A stretch of DNA of 64,000 nucleotides from Aphrocallistes beatrix (GCA_963281255.1 OY725491.1:4886857-4950856), one strand, 5' to 3'. Positions 41,515 through 53,481 are shown, counted from the stretch's first letter. Notes: generated from the letters alone by a model not told the origin. A program made the numbers and translations.

Positions 41515-43689
41515 TTTAACCAAGGATCTTTTGTAACTTAATATTTATTCTTGTATTTATTCTTTAGGCCAGTATTTCACTCATAGTTAAATGTGAGCAG
41601 CCTTGTTAGATTTGACATTATTTATTCCATTTTGTAACAATACTCCATTTTGTAACAATAGTATTTAGTAGTAATCTACGTATACTGAGCACCACCAAGA
41701 ATTAGAGTTCAGCAGAGAAAGGGATCGATAGGTTATAATAGCAAAATGATTTTATGAACAAATAAAGGTGGGCATTAACTTTAATAGGCATAATTTGATT
41801 ACACTGATATTCGATAACCTACTTCCACTGAGCAGCTCTTTTGCATAAATGGGAAGAAACTTAATGGCATTCAGTAAATGTCAGAATATAATGGCCGATA
41901 GCATTCCATTAAAAAACTGCTAGATAAATTAAACTGAGGAAAGAAATAGGAATTCTACATTGTAGAGAGAGTAAATCTAGTCCGACTGTAATTCTAATTC
42001 ACTTCGTTCTACTCATAGTATTCCAATTCTGTGATAGTTAAGGAGCAAGTTCTTTATCTTGATTTGCTCCTTCTCGAATATTTGTTTGCTTGTTAAATTT
42101 TCAAATCTAAATATTCTAAGAAATAAGAAATAATTTCGTCTGTAAAAAAATCCTGAAAAGAGTCGACTTTAATTAAAAATATATCTCCGAATAGTATTTT
42201 TCTAAGGTGAATTAAGGATAAATTGATCGTTACTTCTATAAGATAGTCCGCTAAAACATTTCCAGGTGCTCGAATGACATGCTGGATTACTTCTAGGAAA
42301 TATTATCAGAGCAATAATGTCATTGGAGACATGTGACTAGTGCTAATGAAAAAATCATCAATATGCTAGAAATGATTAACCTGTAAATCTAATTAGAGGC
42401 TACCACATCACAACTTTACTAAGTTTTTTGAGCATCCCATCACAGTACGACTAAGATAAATAGAGAAAGATACTGCTTCATTATCTTAAAACCTCTAGGA
42501 ATAGCGCAACATCGAAACTATTCGAACTTTTCGAGACAAAATCTCACAAACCTTTGAGAATTTTCTTTTCAAAAAACTTTTCAAAAACACAAACACAATT
42601 TATCAAACAGAATTCACGAAGAATTTAACTGAATCAAATACGATAGTAAGTTCAGTTCTTTTCATAACTTTCTTCATAATATTTAACGAATGAATTCAGT
42701 TCTATTGTTAGTCACAGGTAGAAACAAATGTGATTGATGTATTTGTAGCCCATTTTTAGTACAGTTCCTGAATAGAGATGCCCTGGTTGCATGAACGGTG
42801 GACCATGTCTGTCTAACAATCGGATATCCACTAAATTTCGCATGTTATAATGTAAATATACATTGTCAACATTTTTGAGAAATCTCATCACTTTAATATC
42901 TTGATACTTCCACTGTATAGCTCATTTTTATAAGGTTTTATTTAGGGGGTGGGGGCTTCCCAAATTTGGAGGTGATCCTCATTTTTTTAATTTGTCGATT
43001 CGATTTGGGGTCCCTTCAATTTTCGAATTTATAGATTTGATTTGGGAGGGAGCCTAAATGAAATTCTAAATAATTATTCGATTAAAAGTGTAGAACTGTT
43101 TATATTCCAGATGCCACAACCGTTGGTTATCCTTCAGTTTCTATTTTATTAAATCTAGAATCTTCTTGACATTTTTAGATGGTGGGATGATATTTAAATC
43201 GTCAATGTTACTTTAAATCCACTTCATTATTTCAACGATGCTAAAAATACTGTTAGCAGCAAATTTGCTGCTAATTATTAACAGCTGTTAATAGTAACAA
43301 AATACTTTTTAACAACTGTCAGCAAAATTTTATGTTTTTAACAACTTTTAAAAGAGTTTAATTTGTTAGTGCAATAAAGCAGAAACTAACAACTATAATT
43401 GAAGTAATTGAAATTGACAAAAATTAGCAAAAATATAAGAAACTTAAAATTTTATTATTTCAATTTTCTTATTAAGATTACCTTAAACGATTAAAATAGT
43501 GGAACGCGATATCATCTTAATATATCTATTAATAGGAGTGATTTACTGACAATTAATACAAACTGTTCTTTGATGCCAACATAGTATCAGATAAAAAATC
43601 AATATTGGAGCAGTATATTTCCTATCTTTTTCGTTTTTCCTAAAACCATATACTATTAAAGCTCGATAAATGTGTATTTGTGCATATAT
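41515..43689. other. long AT-rich stretch, no gene seen
   Basis: Holds two perfect palindromes, TTAGCAGCAAATTTGCTGCT-AA (43253-43274) and TAACAGCTGTTA (43279-43290), and G-rich GGGGGTGGGGG near 42948. No open frame with family features. Confidence 0.4.
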
Positions 43690-43990
43690 CCTTACTATTA
43701 AAACTCGATTAATATTTATATATATATATATCTGTAACGAATTGATTGAAGAAACTGCCGGTCATAGAAAGCTAATTTTTGGCATCTTTTGGCTATGGCT
43801 CCAGTAAGCTCTGAGCTCAGAGCAAAATGTCTCATCATGGAATTATGACGTCATTGTCGCATTTTTAAAAGTTAAGCAATACAATTATTCGGGTATAACT
43901 CAGCTATTATAGGAGATAGAAGGCTGAATTTTTGGCTGAAATTTGAATCTGTATACTATATTTGAATCTGTATACTTTTTGTAAATGTAT
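43690..43990. repeat. CRE-repeat copy F, next to the SRCR start
   Basis: Truncated copy in the same orientation as A. It keeps a perfect ATGACGTCAT (43845-43854), about 220 bp upstream of the SRCR start codon, and so may lie in its promoter. Confidence 0.8.
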
Positions 43991-44075
43991 ATATATTTGC
44001 AAGTATAAAATTGATTTCTTGTAGGATTTCCTCATTTGCTGATTTTCTAAAGAATCTCAATTCGGGAAAACCGTT

Positions 44076-44154
44076 ATGGAACAAAAATATTTCTATTTTT
44101 TATGGATATTTTATCTATGCTATTGGCTACACTTTACTTTTATAAATGGACAAA
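44076..44154 (+). CDS. SRCR gene exon 1: signal peptide
   Basis: MEQKYFYFLWIFYLCYWLHF then TFINGQ and a donor GTAAGA; ends in phase 1. A classical hydrophobic secretion signal, and the only ATG in frame. Confidence 0.8.
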
Positions 44155-47100
44155 GTAAGATAATTGTACTGTAATACAATTTTTAATTACGTTATTATAT
44201 ATTTAAATGGGCAATAATTTTTAAATGGTCTTTTTTATTCAGATAATCCTTGTGAATTTTCTAGAGTTGAATCGAGTTTAGGGACGGGTTTGGGCTTAAT
44301 TTTCATTTATTACCGTATATTTTCTGATCATTATGGCATTATGAAATATTCATTAGAAATTTTACATTATTAGAACTATGATTTATTTGTTTCCATTAAA
44401 ATTAGGTAACGGAGATCTCAGGTTAAGTCTGGGGTATGAAGGTATATTAGAGATATACTACAATGGAACTTGGGGATATATCTGTAATGACGGTTGGGAT
44501 GACAAAGATTCGAGCGTGGCTTGCAGAAATTTGGGATTTGGAAAAGTGAAGAATTTTCAGATATCTTATTATCATCCTAATCAAACAAATGAAGAATTTA
44601 AGATCAATGATGTTAACTGTACAGGAAATGAAAATAACCTCTTAAGCTGCGATTATTCATTTCGAGTCACTTATTGTTATTACTATAACCATATTTATCT
44701 GGATTGTAGTACAGGTAAGCTGCATTAAGCTAAATTAACAAGAAGATAGAGAATGAGAATAAGTCGATTCTGTAGAAACATTCTTCAAATCATAGATACA
44801 TGCAACGATTTTTTTGTTTTATGTTGAAATGTCGAATTCATTGAAAAATTGACGAATCGTAGAGATTGCAAAATTGCCATGTAGGTGTAAAATAATGAAT
44901 CTACGAAAGTTCGAGGATCTAAGCGAAATTGCTGCACCTACGTAAACATTTTCACACCTTTCTATACAATATATATGGCTTCAGAATAGAAATAATCGTA
45001 AGATACTACAATTGACTGTCATTGTTATTAATTAATACCCCATTTCGATCATTTATATGGATCTCAATTTTATTAAAGTATATGGCAATAAAAAGGTTTT
45101 ATAAATATTTTCACAACTTTGTATACGTATAAGCGCCCTTCGCTTACTTGCGTAGCGCGGCTGGCGGACACTTTGTGTTCGCTGAAAACGCCCTTTGGGC
45201 GCCTTGGCTCACATTGAATAATTATAAGGGAGATAGCATCTCTTTTGATGATAGTTGAATCATATGTGAGATATATCTATATATACATTTTATTAAATTT
45301 TTAGCCTTCTATCACCTAAAATTACTGAATTATTGTCGAAGAACTCCAATGTATTTGCCTAATCTAAAATTGATGGTAATGCGAATATTTCGAGAATTTA
45401 GCAAAAATAATACGCGAAATACGTGAAAATAGCTAATAATGCAATTTAATTTAGTCTCTGAAAATATTATATAAAGAGTTCCCATATTTTAATTTAGAAG
45501 AGTTAATACAATTTTGAGATTTAACATGGATTAACTATGCAACTCTTTCTAGATCATTGCCAATCTTACCTTCAAAATGCCGAATATTCAGCTCAATTAG
45601 TTCGCTACTTCAGTGGAAAGGATTGGTTCTATATTTTCAAAGATAACTTTTCTGAAAAGAATGCCCATGTCATCTGTTACGAGAACTATGGAACTGAAGC
45701 ACTCAACTATACTTTTCTCCCTAGCAGCAAACTCACAGTAGGTTATTCGTCCTATCCCTATCAATTCAACTGTACAGGTGAAGAAGCTAGTCTCTGCAAC
45801 TGTCCTACTGTGAATCAGACTTGTGAGTCTTCTGAATTTGTGGAAATACTCTGCAAGAAGGAAGGTACATCAAATATGCTATTTCCTAAAAACAACACAA
45901 ACTTATATTATTAGTAGGACCTGAATTAAATTAATTTATTTGTGTGTATATACAGTGGTGTTTGTTTATTAGCAATTGCTCTAATAGCAATATTCGTCTA
46001 GTAGCAAGTTATTTTCAGGTCCCAAGCGTGCTTATTATGTTAATTTCGTTTCTCTATTAGCAAGTTCGCTTATTAACAAGCAAATTTCGAGCTATAATCA
46101 AATTGCTATTAAGCGAACACCACTGTATAGTAAATCGCAGAAGTTAACTTTCTCAGTAAGTTTGAGCGAAAATATCTTGATAATCATGTAATTTGAAGTC
46201 AATGTTCCATTTTTCTTTTTAATTTGAAATTTTAGTTTCCCAGCTTAGCTTTCCCAATATTTGAGTTACATAACAATGCTGTTTAAAGCTTTAGAATTGT
46301 ATTTCATTTTAGAACTAATATATACATCATAATTTCATGCTATCATATGTCAATGGGAAAAGAGGTCGTAACCCATTACCAATTAACCCATGATCCTGTC
46401 TGGTTTTGATTGGGAGAATTAGAGAAAATTTCGGCACAGTTCATAAATAGGTGGATATAATATTTTTTCTGAAAGATTAAGAAATGCAAACGCCAGATTA
46501 TTTGAGTGCATTGTTATTTTGAATGCACAGTCATATTTGAATTTGCACAATGACTTACAATTTGGATTTGAGTACCTTATTTTAGGGTCCAAAGATGTTA
46601 AAATAAATGAAATTTGAAAAATAAAAATATCGAAAAATGCTGACTGAGTAGCCAATATCTTATAATTTATATTATGTATAGTGCTAGTAATAAAGTGAAT
46701 TATAGTTTTCTACGTTAGCTAGCCTCCATAACCATTTTAATTCTTATATTAACATTGTTACAAAATAATTTATTAAACTCTTTTAGTTTTTAGCGAAGGA
46801 ACAATTCGTTTGACAAGTGATGATGAAAGATTCCTCCAAACTTACATTAATTCTGAATGGATATTTGTATGTACATATAACTACTATTCCTCAAACGATC
46901 CAGATTTGAATTATTATCTATCTCACGCAATGGATATTGCTTGCAGAGAGCTTGGATATACCAAAGTGAAATCTTTCCAACTGAGTTATTATAATTATTA
47001 TTATTTTAATCAACAAAACTATCTCCACTTAGGATTTTGTCCAAGAAATGTGACTAAACTCTCTGACTGCAATAATAACTATAATTATTATTGCTATTCA

Positions 47101-50100
47101 AGGATTTCTTTGACATGCGACGCTGGTAAGTCATTTATATATCAAGTACGATATAATATAATTATTTGAATACCCATACACCCAATACATCAAGTTCGCT
47201 TTTCTATTATTTCCTACTTCTCTAAACAATAGACCTACCTGTAGAATATAACAGCAGAAGATTGCTAGCTATTTTTAAGAATATATTTTCAAGACGTAAA
47301 TGAGCTGTAAATGAGCGTATTTCTCAAAGTTTTTTTCCCTAAACTGACGTAAAGAATTGTAAAATGATTTGTAACGATTATACTTGTACGTTTAGGCATC
47401 CTTCAGTTAAGATTAAAATCGTTGAAACCTAACCACTCCATTCACGTAAGTCGTAACAGTGGGTGGTGCAGAAGAATAAAACGTGCACTGTCTCCCTAAT
47501 AAAACATAAATATTTGCAAATAATAGTTATTTATTTAGTATGATACTGACATTTGTACATGTTCAGTCTATATTTGTCGGGAATTATTCATCAATGATCA
47601 TTACCATTATTGTATTCTTCTAGAGACTTGTGCTACTTCCTTACAATTCACTTCAACATCAAATTCATACCAACTTGCGCAGATCTATTTAGACAAATCC
47701 TGGTTTTACATTTGTCCTGATGGATTCACTAAATCTGACGCAGATGTGATTTGTAGAAACTCAGAAATCCCTGGTTCAATCTCGTATGGGCATGTTTCCA
47801 TTGAAAATCTTTCACAAGTATATCCCATATCATCAATGAGTTATGCTTGTACTGGAAATGAAACTTCACTATGCTCTTGTCCATCAGATACTTCAACATG
47901 CAATTCAAACATCGCAGTAAACGTATTATGCCAGGAACCTAGTAAGTTATTTACAAGACCGGGCGAAATGTTTTAAACTGATAAAGACACTTGTGTAAAC
48001 TACGAAAATAATGCTAGTTCCCAAAACCTTTCAGCTCAACCTTGTGTGTTCATAATATGCTCTTATGTGTGGTATAAGTTAGAAGTAAATGAAGGTCATA
48101 TATTAGCCAATGATGGAAGAATGAATAATCCGTTTAATTTTCAGGGATAAAAATGACGGTTATATCACGATCATAGGCGTCGGATCCACCCGGTCACCCG
48201 GCATGGGCCGGGCGGCCCTAAGTGGCTGCCCGGCTCTACCCGGCATCGTCGGTTATGGGCCGGATAGGGCCGGACCTACCTGGCTGGGTAAAAGCTTACC
48301 CGATACATTCCCAAAGTCCTAGAACCGTGTATCAGGCAGTATTATGTATTGTGCCGTGAATGTAGCGGCATCGGAATCGATTGGACCGACTCCGGAGCCT
48401 ACGGGCCGGGCGGCCCCAAGGGCCGGTGGGCCATTTCCGACCCCTATGATCACGATGTAGAAGTCAAAATTCAAAATTTGCTTTTAAAACGTTCACTTGA
48501 GGGAGCGAGAATTAAACTTCGAGTTTGGCCTCCAAGTCGCTCGAAATCAAATTTGGAAATAATTTGCTTCAAAGATTATTGACAGACTTAGGAATTTTAG
48601 GTTAAAAAAGCATCCATGAATCACTAAATAACTTGTAAGTTTATACTTAGTCACCATATAGCACTAAATACATTCAAATGAATTTTGGTATTTCGATGAA
48701 CACTTTTCTGCAGAAAGTTTTTCTCAATTGATGCTTGTATTATATAGAAAATGGGAGCATACGCCTTAGCCATGGTTATTATGGCTATGTAGAAGTGTAC
48801 AATGGAGACTGGAAACTTGTTTGTGATTCTTCAATTATTTCTCTTGAAGCAGATATTATTTGCAGAAGTGCAGGATTTAGAAGAGCTGAGTCCTTTTCAT
48901 ACCTATACTTATACTACTACTACTACTATTACTACGCAAATGAATTAAATATAATTAGCAATGTTCATTGTTTTGGTAATGAAACGAGTTTGTTGGATTG
49001 CTCTTACAGCGAATATTCAATTTGCTACGGGGAGAGTATTGTCACATGCGAAGAAGGTATTCAATTGATTTGTATTTGTAGATTAACTGTTAAATTTGAA
49101 AAATTTATATTTATAGCACTGTTGCGTGATATCTTGAGATCGTAATATTTTGAGATATCGTAACATTCTGAAATGTTGTTTGGCTTACTCAAATGGCCTT
49201 GTGGTTCAATCGGTTTCATTGTCGCACTAAATTGTGGCACATGACAAAATTTGATGGCACGTGATACAATTTAGTGGCACGCGACCATAGGCGTAGCCAA
49301 TGGGCCTGCAGAGCCTGCCCGCAGGCCCACTAAATATCTTGCAGGCCCAGTTAAGACGGACCGTAGCCCCTGGCAGGCCCTTGTCGGCGCCACTGGATCG
49401 CCCCTATACGCGACACAATTTACTATGTTAAAACCCCATATAGACCATGGATCAATTATAATTTAATAATTTATGGTCCATATGGGGTATTGGGTTTTAA
49501 CATGTAAATTGTGTCGTGTGCCATCAAATTTTGGCATGTGCCACAATTTAGTGCCACAATGAAACCGATTGAACCACAAGGTCATTTGAGTAAGCTAAAC
49601 AAAATCTCAGAATGCTACGATATCTCAAAATATTACGATCTCAAGATATCATGGTACTAAATCATCCATAGTTACTTAATACTAGGATCTCAAGATATTA
49701 CGCAACAGCACTACTAAATTCATATCAAATGCAAAATTATATTACTACTACACTACACAGTACACCTTCGCTATTTCGAACAGTTCTGTGCCAATGGTTG
49801 AAGAATTCTTCCGGATTAGTCAATTTGTTCCGATTTGTGAAATAATACTACGTAATTCATTGGGATATTAACTATAATAAATTAAAAATTTTAGAATATT
49901 AAGGATATAAATTTGGTAGACATTTTTAGAGAGGTTTCTCAATCTTATTGAAAGATTTAATATTATAAATGTTGATTCAAAGCATAGGCGAAAAAGATGA
50001 TATTTTGGTTGTTCAGATTGTAAGAACGAAGTGTTCGGATTATTGAGAGTGTACCATATTATATGTTTTTCTAATCAAGTTCATTGTAGATGGCTGTGAA

Positions 50101-52262
50101 TCATTATTGAGAAATCCTGAATCTCTTGAAGCCGTCCAGATATACATTGGTCAATGGTATTCCATATGTGAAGACAACTTTACACAACAAACAGCTGATA
50201 TAATATGTAGAGAGAATCATGACAGCAATGCTATCAATTATACATTTTTACAAATCCAAACATCTAACTATCCTATCTATCCATTCTACTTCCAATGTGA
50301 TGGAAATGAGAATTCAGTTTGTGCATGTGAAATGATTTCACAACGATGTTCTTCAAATCGTATTGTTCATGTTCAATGCAGAAAATCAAGTATGTTAAAT
50401 TTATAAAAGTATAATAATAATTAAAATGCTAATGAAAGCTTCAGTTTATAAAATAGTGATTGAAATCACGAAAAGTTAACTGAAAAATATCCTATCCTAT
50501 GGTACTATACAATTATCAATATTCTTTTCAATGTAGAAACCGATTTTTTAGAGCGCAAACAAGTTGTTTAGCAAATAATTCAAGTCAAAATTTCAAATCA
50601 GCAGGGTGTCTTTAATGTTTATTTTAAAATAATTTCTTAGTTGTTATTCTGCAGGATTAAGCATGTTGTGTCCCAAATATGATATCTACTTTATTATATA
50701 TAATATATACACAAGTGGACTTGACTTGCTTGCGCTCCGCGGCTGACAGATAATTTTTGTTCGTCGGAGGCGCCCTATAGGTGCCTAGGCTAACTATAAT
50801 GTAGATGACATATCTCTGTTGACAATGACGTCATAATTCCATGATGAGTCTACATTTTGCTTGAGGTTATAATTTAATGGAGTCATAGCCGTCTTTTGAC
50901 TATGGTTTCATTTCAGACGAAAATGTCGACTCATCATAGAATTATGATAGCATTCTCACTTTATTATAATTAGAATTTTCAGTTTTTTTACTATAACTCA
51001 GTTATTTTTCGAGTGATTTCGATTATAACAGTAAGACAGATATCTTTAGGGATGTTATCTATCTTATAATTAATCAATTTGTCCTGGGCGCCTCATGCGA
51101 CACGAAGTGTTTGCCGGCCGCGGAGCGTAAGCAAACTTGTTTTAATAGTAAGAATATTTAGATAATGAACATTTACGACTGAGCAATGGAACATCTGGAA
51201 TTTTGGAGGTCTATCTAGACGGTTGGAAGAGGGTTTGTAGCAGAAACTATGATGGTTTATCTCAAGCAGTGTCTAACGTTGCATGTAGATACTTGGGATT
51301 TCGAGATGCAGCTGCATTTAATTATATTTATATTAGTTATACTACAACAAATATTTTCTCAAATCCTCGATGTTTCGGAAATGAAACTAACATTTTAGAG
51401 TGCGTGTATGACTCATCTTACTGTTACTATGAGAGCTATATATCATGCAGAACAGGTACAGTTTATGAGATACATCTTCATTTAATTTATTTACTCACCT
51501 AATAATGTAATATAATTCTAATCCATCTTAAATAGAGGGCTGCCAATCATATATCTTCGGCGAAAATACATCAGATCAACCAGCTAGGATGTACATGAAT
51601 GAAAATTGGTACTATATTTGCTCTAACTCAATATCAACTGAAGAAGCTGACGTAATTTGTCGTGAAAACAGATTTTTGAATGGAGCAGAATCAATATCAT
51701 CTATACACAAATCTCAACTGGAGATTAGTTATGAGATCTTTCCATATAACATCACATGTAATGGTAATGAATCAAGTTTGTGTGATTGTTCAGTGATGGA
51801 TATGCAATGTACAGAAAGTAATATTGCTGAAATTAGATGCTCACAACCAGGTACTCTAGTTTATAAATGATTTATATTAAAATCTCTTTTTCATTTTAAA
51901 TGCTGTTAACAAATAAATTGTTACATCTCTTTGTTTTTCAGACCAAGGAACACTTCGTTACAGTAACCAGTACCCCAACATGCTAGAAATATACAATAAT
52001 GGAGGATGGAGTCATATTTGTTACTATAATTGGGATAGTGCAGATTCAAGTGTTGCCTGTAGACAGTTAGGATATGCAAGATCTAGTTGGTATTCTTATA
52101 CTTCGACTACACAGATAGCTACATCGTATCCTATCAACTTTTCCAATGTCAGCTGTGATGGTACAGAATCTAGCCTTGTTAGCTGTAATTACAGCAACGC
52201 TTCATGCCAATCATTTGTTTCATACTATACTTATTACAAAGTGATATTATATTGTACAAGTG
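44076..52262 (+). CDS. multi-SRCR-domain receptor or secreted protein, 10 exons
   Basis: Joined exons: 44076-44154, 44406-44714, 45553-45864, 46787-47125, 47624-47941, 48748-49056, 50090-50389, 51162-51455, 51536-51850, 51942-52262 (965 codons plus one base). Every intron is GT-AG and phase 1, and every internal exon is a multiple of three encoding exactly one scavenger-receptor cysteine-rich domain. Exon 1 gives a signal peptide. Domains alternate A (6 Cys) and B (8 Cys): A-B-A-B-A-B-A-B-A. SRCR proteins bind polyanionic or microbial ligands and are greatly expanded in sponges and echinoderms. No transmembrane or tail exon was found; the last donor (GTAAGT at 52263) implies a further exon, or the protein ends by read-through after KLMNIRLTRV. 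The introns carry many mobile elements. Confidence 0.85.
44406..44714 (+). CDS. SRCR gene exon 2: SRCR domain 1, type A
   Basis: LRLSLGYEGILEIYYNGTWG, then ICNDGW and SSVACRNLGFG: the best match to the SRCR consensus in the gene. Six cysteines. Acceptor ATTAG, donor GTAAGC. Confidence 0.9.
45128..45355. repeat. CRE-repeat copy G in SRCR intron 2
   Basis: AAGCGCCCTTCGCTTACTTG, then GGCTGGCGGACACTTTGTGT and GCCCTTTGGGCGCC, reverse orientation, 5' part only plus a short 3' piece. Confidence 0.7.
45553..45864 (+). CDS. SRCR gene exon 3: SRCR domain 2, type B, one Cys lost
   Basis: DHCQSY start, VICYEN, FNCTGEE, LCNC, then ILCKKE. Seven cysteines: the position that is YIC in the other B domains reads YIF here. 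Confidence 0.85.
45953..46125. mobile_element. Tc1-like MITE in SRCR intron 3
   Basis: Ends CAGTGGTGTTTGTTTATTAG and its inverted partner (CTATTAAGCGAACACCACTG), flanked by TA on both sides; interior rich in ATTAGCAA words. Different family from the CAGTCGACTCC MITEs. Confidence 0.85.
46787..47125 (+). CDS. SRCR gene exon 4: SRCR domain 3, type A
   Basis: GTIRLTSDDERFLQTYINSE, AMDIACRELGYTKVKSF, six cysteines, with an enlarged Asn/Tyr-rich loop (NNNYNYYCY), which makes it the longest domain (113 codons). Confidence 0.85.
47624..47941 (+). CDS. SRCR gene exon 5: SRCR domain 4, type B
   Basis: ETCATSLQF, WFYICPDGFTKSDADVICRN, ACTGNETSLCSCPSD, NVLCQEP. Eight cysteines. Confidence 0.85.
48172..48448. 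mobile_element. GC-rich non-autonomous hAT element in SRCR intron 5
   Basis: 277 bp from CATAGGCGTCGGATCC to TTTCCGACCCCTATG, flanked by perfect 8-bp duplications ATCACGAT (48164-48171 and 48449-48456). Much richer in G+C than its surroundings (GGGCCGGGCGGCCC, CCGGATAGGGCCGGACC). Confidence 0.95.
48748..49056 (+). CDS. SRCR gene exon 6: SRCR domain 5, type A
   Basis: NGSIRLSHGYYGYVEVYNGD, ADIICRSAGFRRAESF, a run of eight Tyr, HCFGNETSLLDCSYS. Six cysteines. Confidence 0.85.
49120..49707. mobile_element. foldback element in SRCR intron 6, same family as 20709-21547
   Basis: TGTTGCGTGATATCTTGAGA at the left and CTCAAGATATTACGCAACA at the right, flanked by GCAC (49116-49119 and 49708-49711). 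The arms match over about 200 bp, with an extra segment of some 50 bp in the right arm. The centre is an AT-rich smaller palindrome (CCCCATATAGACCATGG region). Confidence 0.85.
49286..49407. mobile_element. small hAT-like insertion nested in the foldback element
   Basis: CATAGGCGTAGCCAATGGGC to GGATCGCCCCTAT, GC-rich, flanked by CACGCGAC and TACGCGAC (7 of 8 identical). It interrupts the left arm/core of the foldback and so is younger than it. Confidence 0.6.
50090..50389 (+). CDS. SRCR gene exon 7: SRCR domain 6, type B
   Basis: DGCESLL, WYSICEDNFTQQTADIICRE, QCDGNENSVCACEM, HVQCRKS. Eight cysteines. Donor GTATGT. Confidence 0.85.
50700..51161. repeat. inverted pair of CRE-repeats in SRCR intron 7
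   Basis: 50705-50940 is a reverse-orientation copy (GACTTGCTTGCGCTCCGCGG ... AATGACGTCATAATTCC) and 50941-51161 a forward one (AAAATGTCGACTCATCATAG ... GGCCGCGGAGCGTAAGCAAA). The forward copy runs directly into the acceptor of exon 8. Confidence 0.8.
51162..51455 (+). CDS. SRCR gene exon 8: SRCR domain 7, type A, acceptor next to a mobile repeat
   Basis: HLRLSNGTSGILEVYLDGWK, NVACRYLGFRDAAAF, CFGNETNILECVY. Six cysteines. The acceptor AG (51160-51161) directly follows the end of a CRE-repeat (TTTTAATAGTAAGAATATTT), whose cognate end sequence reads TTTTAATAGTAAGGATATAT elsewhere. Confidence 0.85.
51536..51850 (+). CDS. SRCR gene exon 9: SRCR domain 8, type B
   Basis: EGCQSYIF, WYYICSNSISTEEADVICRE, ITCNGNESSLCDCSV, EIRCSQP. 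Eight cysteines. Only 80 bases from exon 8. Confidence 0.85.
51942..52262 (+). CDS. SRCR gene exon 10: SRCR domain 9, type A
   Basis: GTLRYSNQYPNMLEIYNNGG, SSVACRQLGYARSSW, SCDGTESSLVSCNYS. Six cysteines. The donor GTAAGT follows; no next exon was found. Confidence 0.85.
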
Positions 52263-52324
52263 GTAAGTTGATGAATATACGATTAACAAGAGTGTAACTT
52301 CAATTATTCTCATGACTTTATATA

Positions 52325-52495
52325 CAGTCGACTCCGCTTAATAGGGCCACATCGGTCAGAGGACATTTTGGCCCAATTAAGCGGAGAACCCTATTAACCG
52401 AAAATATTTTGTATTAGCTTCTATGTGCGAGAGCTATTCTGGTCCTACCAAAAGTGGCCCGATTAAACAGTGGCCCTATTAAGCGGAGTCGACTG
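52325..52495. mobile_element. Tc1/pogo-like MITE, copy 2
   Basis: CAGTCGACTCCGCTTAATAG at both ends in inverted orientation, TA flanks, 171 bp; internal order reversed relative to copy 1. Confidence 0.9.
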
Positions 52496-52551
52496 TATAT
52501 TCAATGTTATCTATACCATCTCCCTTTTATTTATATTTAATTTTTAAAAAG

Positions 52552-52615
52552 CGTTTCGCTTGTTTGCGCTGCTTGTGTCCGCAGATTGGTCCTGCGGGCG
52601 CCTGGAGTTACTCAA
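52552..52615. repeat. CRE-repeat fragment I
   Basis: GCGTTTCGCTTGTTTGCGCT ... TGCGGGCGCCTGGAGTTACT, the GC hairpin part only. Confidence 0.6.
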
Positions 52616-53481
52616 TCTAACCAATTTGGGAAATTTGTTTACTTTATATAAATATTGTAAACAAAAGTTAACAAATGATTTCTCATATAGATCCGAAAAT
52701 ATAATATTCTAAATATACACTCTTGAAGACCCCATGTCTACCATTGAATGAATGTTTTTAGCATATTTTTGAGATTCGTTTATTTTATGTATCTATAGTA
52801 AACAAAAGTCAACAAATATTTTATCATACAAATCTGAAAATATAATATTCGAAATCTATACCCCCAAAAAGCCACATGTTAACCCTTGGAAACTAGTCTC
52901 GAATTTTTGAGAGGATTTTTTAAAAAATTCATCAAATGCGTTAAAATACTATTATGCATGTAAAGGGTGAAGATATATACTTAAAAACTTTTTTATTGCT
53001 ATATACTATAATATAATTGAGACATCTATATAAGTTATTGCTTTAAAGTATTAATAACGATGACATCTTACAATAGTGTCGTCATTTAATTTTATCGTGA
53101 AAGTGGAGCCGTATATAGTATTGTATCGAAAAGGTGCGAAAAATCGGTTTCCATTTTTTGAAGAGATGTATAATCTCCTTTAGATCTTTGAACTTAATCA
53201 TAGATTCATCATTTGACGCTAACATGTCATTTTCATATCTCTACGACTCAATTCTTCAATCAATTCGGGTAAACAAAAAAGAGGAAAATCCTAGCGTTTT
53301 AAGTACTTGTTTCGACACGCCGATGTACATTGTACAGGAGTGTGAGCTACATACCTTTTACAATGAGACAAAATGAGAGCTACTTAAAAGTACCTGGCGC
53401 ATGCGCTACCAGCCCTGGGCCATAGACACCGCGTTCTATAGTATGGTATGGAATGGCGGGTCTAACCCGGCGAGGGGATGG
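52616..53481. other. intergenic, no SRCR exon found
   Basis: Checked on the plus strand for a type B SRCR or transmembrane exon and none was seen. Two similar segments (52620-52735 and 52780-52880: AACAAAAGT...AACAAAT, GAAAATATAATATTC) form a weak direct repeat. Confidence 0.4.

Noticed and set aside
48349..48582. 77-codon plus-strand frame
   Set aside because: It spans the right end of the GC-rich hAT element and ordinary intron sequence; no family features.
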